From Thermoguttaceae bacterium (GTDB taxonomy: Bacteria > Planctomycetota > Planctomycetia > Pirellulales > Thermoguttaceae), in assembly GCA_017447745.1 (NCBI GenBank), contig JAFSMW010000163.1:1-35037 (forward strand): 35,037 nucleotides of DNA. Direction: 5' to 3'. Both the position numbers and the translations under genes were made by a program. Below are positions 33,430 to 35,037 of the stretch, one piece after another. Under the pieces are notes generated by a model. The model was not told the origin of the DNA, did no database searches, and worked only from the letters and a program-made list of their open reading frames with translations. The first letter of the stretch is position 1; each line of letters opens with the position of its first letter.

Positions 33430-33444
33430 TAAACTGAGGCATAC

Positions 33445-33502
33445 GCCGCCAATGGCTTGGCGTCGTTGGCGGCATGCCGAAGTTTGCACAAGAGCTTCGG
33501 CA
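33445..33502 (+). promoter_or_regulatory. Two hairpins between the HTH gene and the 206-aa gene
   Basis: GCCGCCAA (33445-33452) pairs with TTGGCGGC (33466-33473); TGCCGAAG (33475-33482) pairs with CTTCGGCA (33495-33502). Both stems are perfect. They may separate the expression of the two genes or stabilise the second message. Confidence 0.5.
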
Positions 33503-33537
33503 GTTCCCCCAACATTGTTTTTAAGGAGATAGTAAAC

Positions 33538-34158
33538 ATGAAGTTTTATAAAGAGGTCTATAAACAGACCATCAGCCCGGAAGTCCGAGATTACGGAGAT
33601 CACTTGGTTTTGGCGGGGTTCTCATTGGGCATTCTTACCGTTGCGGAGATGAGGATTTACCCCAACGACATTGCTCAACTATTCCTTCTTGATTGCTCTG
33701 ACTACCTCACTCGACGCAGTCAAGGAGACGTACACAGTACGAATATCGAGCAAGCGTTTGAGGCGTTTGTTAAGCACCGTTTCTTCTACATTGACCTCAA
33801 GGTCGAAAAACTTGTAAACATGTACTACGACAGAGCGTGTGATGAGGGCAACGTCGTTGCCAAAGGTTTAATGACCATCGCTCTGAAGGAGAGACTTTAC
33901 AAGGCATTACTTGAGACGTCGAACTGGCTGTTAAACGCATACAGCGAAACGCCAGACACTGTTTTTGCACAGGGCAAAGAAAAGGTCGACGACTACTTCA
34001 ATTCGTTGATTAACCAGCAACTGCACAAAATAAGCCCGCAGAAGTTTAAGAGCCGCCCCGCCAACGACGTACTCTGTTCGCCCACGCTGAAGGAACACGA
34101 GAAAATCGAAATCGAGATTGACAACTCTAAATCAGGCGGTCAAGATACTGGTAAATAG
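33538..34158 (+). CDS. Unknown 206-residue protein
   Basis: Start chosen at the ATG 33538 because AAGGAG (33523-33528) lies 9 bp upstream; the frame is open from 33457. I do not recognise a family. Seen: mostly helical (YPNDIAQLFLLDCSDYLTRR, NIEQAFEAFVKHRFFYIDLKVEKLV, KERLYKALLETSNWLLNAY), no signal peptide, no membrane segment, and a polar Lys/Ser/Asp tail. It lies behind the excisionase-like gene in the accessory region, so an element-borne accessory function is likely. Confidence 0.65.
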   Translation: MKFYKEVYKQTISPEVRDYGDHLVLAGFSLGILTVAEMRIYPNDIAQLFLLDCSDYLTRRSQGDVHSTNIEQAFEAFVKHRFFYIDLKVEKLVNMYYDRACDEGNVVAKGLMTIALKERLYKALLETSNWLLNAYSETPDTVFAQGKEKVDDYFNSLINQQLHKISPQKFKSRPANDVLCSPTLKEHEKIEIEIDNSKSGGQDTGK

Positions 34159-34218
34159 CGGTCGATACGTTAGTCAGCTAACGACAGTTGTTAGTTACAA
34201 ACAGGCAAACCTCCATAC

Positions 34219-34255
34219 GCCCCCGCAATTCCTTTATACAGGGAATTACGGGGGC
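34219..34255 (+). terminator. GC-rich hairpin after the 206-aa gene
   Basis: GCCCCCG (34219-34225) pairs with CGGGGGC (34249-34255), with a second pairing AATTCC/GGAATT inside. It lies 60 bp after the stop. There is no T run, so it acts as a weak or factor-aided terminator at best. Confidence 0.5.
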
Positions 34256-34425
34256 TAAAGAGGACAAGGCATACAGAGTGTTACACTGTCGAATAGGGAT
34301 TGATGGACAACACAATACGCAGGGATAATGCTTTTCAAAGCTATCAGTAGTCGGCTCTTTTAAAGCGCAACTCATCGCCAATGTGTAATAAACCGTTGGA
34401 GCGATGTTTTTACTCGATTTTCAAG

Positions 34426-34457
34426 AAATTTTTTAAAAATTTTAAAAAAATTTTTAA
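34426..34457. other. 32-bp pure A/T run
   Basis: Alternating blocks of A and T (AAATTTTTT-AAAAATTTT-AAAAAAATTTTT) with no G or C. It is likely to be curved or easily melted DNA. The surrounding 34256-34550 shows no gene. Confidence 0.5.
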
Positions 34458-34554
34458 GGTTTCATCAAAAAAGAGGTTGTAAATAGAGTTATCTCGTTAT
34501 ATCGCAAGCATTTATGCAATATCGCCAAAAGACAAGAATTTTTTGGTGATAATA

Positions 34555-34582
34555 TTAACTTACCAGCGGAAACGTCTATAAT
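34555..34582 (+). promoter_or_regulatory. Promoter candidate before the possible small RNA
   Basis: TTAACT (34555-34560), 16-bp spacer, TATAAT (34577-34582). Confidence 0.5.
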
Positions 34583-34587
34583 CAGGT

Positions 34588-34962
34588 CATAAATTGAAAT
34601 TAGCGTTAAAACAAAACGCTGATTTCTGGCGCGTTTAATAAGCGTTTAAGCGCAAAAACAGCGACAAATATGCCATTTTACAAACAAAAGGGAACAAAAA
34701 AGCCCTAAAAGTGGAACACAAAAAAGCGCTTTGTTTATGAGTAAAATGGAGTTTGAAATGACAGAAGGTAAAAGAGCTTGCTATCTGTTACATTAATTTT
34801 CAGCCCCAAAAACGGCTGAAATAGTTAAAAAAGTTGAACACTATAAAAAAAAGGGTGTTCAAAACAGACGGTAAGTCGCCAAACTAGAGAGGAGGATAGT
34901 TAGTTTCTATTTTCTAATAAACATTCATTAAATAAAAGTGGAGATTTATCTCCACTTTTTTT
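34588..34962 (+). ncRNA. Possible small RNA (about 375 nt)
   Basis: The stretch lies between the promoter at 34555 and a perfect terminator ending at 34962 and contains no coding frame above 20 codons. Hairpins: AGCGTT/AACGCT (34602-34620), TTTCAGCC/GGCTGAAA (34798-34821) and TTGAACAC/GTGTTCAA (34834-34862). I cannot assign it to a known RNA family. It could instead be a long leader or spacer. Confidence 0.35.
34934..34962 (+). terminator. Perfect bidirectional terminator
   Basis: AAAAGTGGAGAT (34934-34945), 2-nt loop, ATCTCCACTTTT (34948-34959) and further T's. The stem is 12 bp without mismatch, with A's on the left and T's on the right. Confidence 0.85.
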
Positions 34963-34989
34963 GATTTAGCAAGAACGTCGAGCGCAATA

Positions 34990-35037
34990 TTGTCGTATAA
35001 AAATAGTCCCAATTATACAGTTCCTTACACAGGAGAA
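34990..35037 (+). promoter_or_regulatory. Possible promoter and SD of a gene starting beyond the window
   Basis: TTGTCG (34990-34995), 18-bp spacer, TATACA (35014-35019), then AGGAG at the very end. The expected gene lies outside the window. Confidence 0.35.

Overview
The window looks like a chromosomal segment of a planctomycete, probably of the host-associated Thermoguttaceae/Pirellulales type. The reasons are a planctomycete-like 54-residue bL33, a BBP2-type outer-membrane porin, and an ECF sigma factor followed 3 bp later by a Hanks-type Ser/Thr kinase. This is inference from gene families; no rRNA or tRNA is present.

Positions 1-10082 are ordinary chromosome: the start of a CusA/CzcA metal-efflux pump (cut by the window edge) behind its His-rich HlyD-type adaptor, a divergent BBP2 porin, a cluster of four REP-like palindromes, rpmG (bL33), recJ, an orphan dhaK, and the kinase/sigma pair with a near-consensus promoter. 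Positions 10083-12263 are mostly non-coding: a broken zinc-ribbon-like frame, strong hairpins, a tandem array of ~22-bp iteron-like repeats beside an AT-rich stretch and a 27-bp alternating purine-pyrimidine run, and a small excisionase-like HTH gene.

Positions 12264-32177 are a ~20 kb leftward defence operon of five large genes with 2-42 bp gaps. In order of transcription they are a SNF2/RapA-type helicase like DISARM DrmD (953 aa), an Eco57I/DrmMI-type adenine methyltransferase (~1580 aa), an AT-rich 1167-aa protein with an N-terminal Cap4/DUF4297-like or Mrr-like nuclease signature, a 2170-aa YprA/DruE-type DEAD helicase with DUF1998/MZB zinc domain and C-terminal nuclease-like domains, and a UvrD-family helicase carrying a RelE/ParE-like N-terminus. 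This mixes parts of DISARM class 1 (SNF2 + MTase) with parts of Druantia (single large DruE) and adds a separate nuclease and a toxin-like/SF1 helicase fusion. I see no drmC (PLD) and no separate drmA and drmB. The TRD part of the methyltransferase and the whole 1167-aa gene are much more AT-rich than their neighbours, which suggests exchangeable specificity and effector modules.

Positions 32178-35037 are accessory DNA: a good promoter followed by a nested hairpin, a second excisionase-like HTH gene, an unknown 206-aa gene, and a ~375-bp stretch with a promoter, three hairpins and a perfect bidirectional terminator that may encode a small RNA. HTH genes on both sides and the iterons suggest that the defence operon sits in an integrative or formerly replicating element, but no integrase or replication protein lies in the window.
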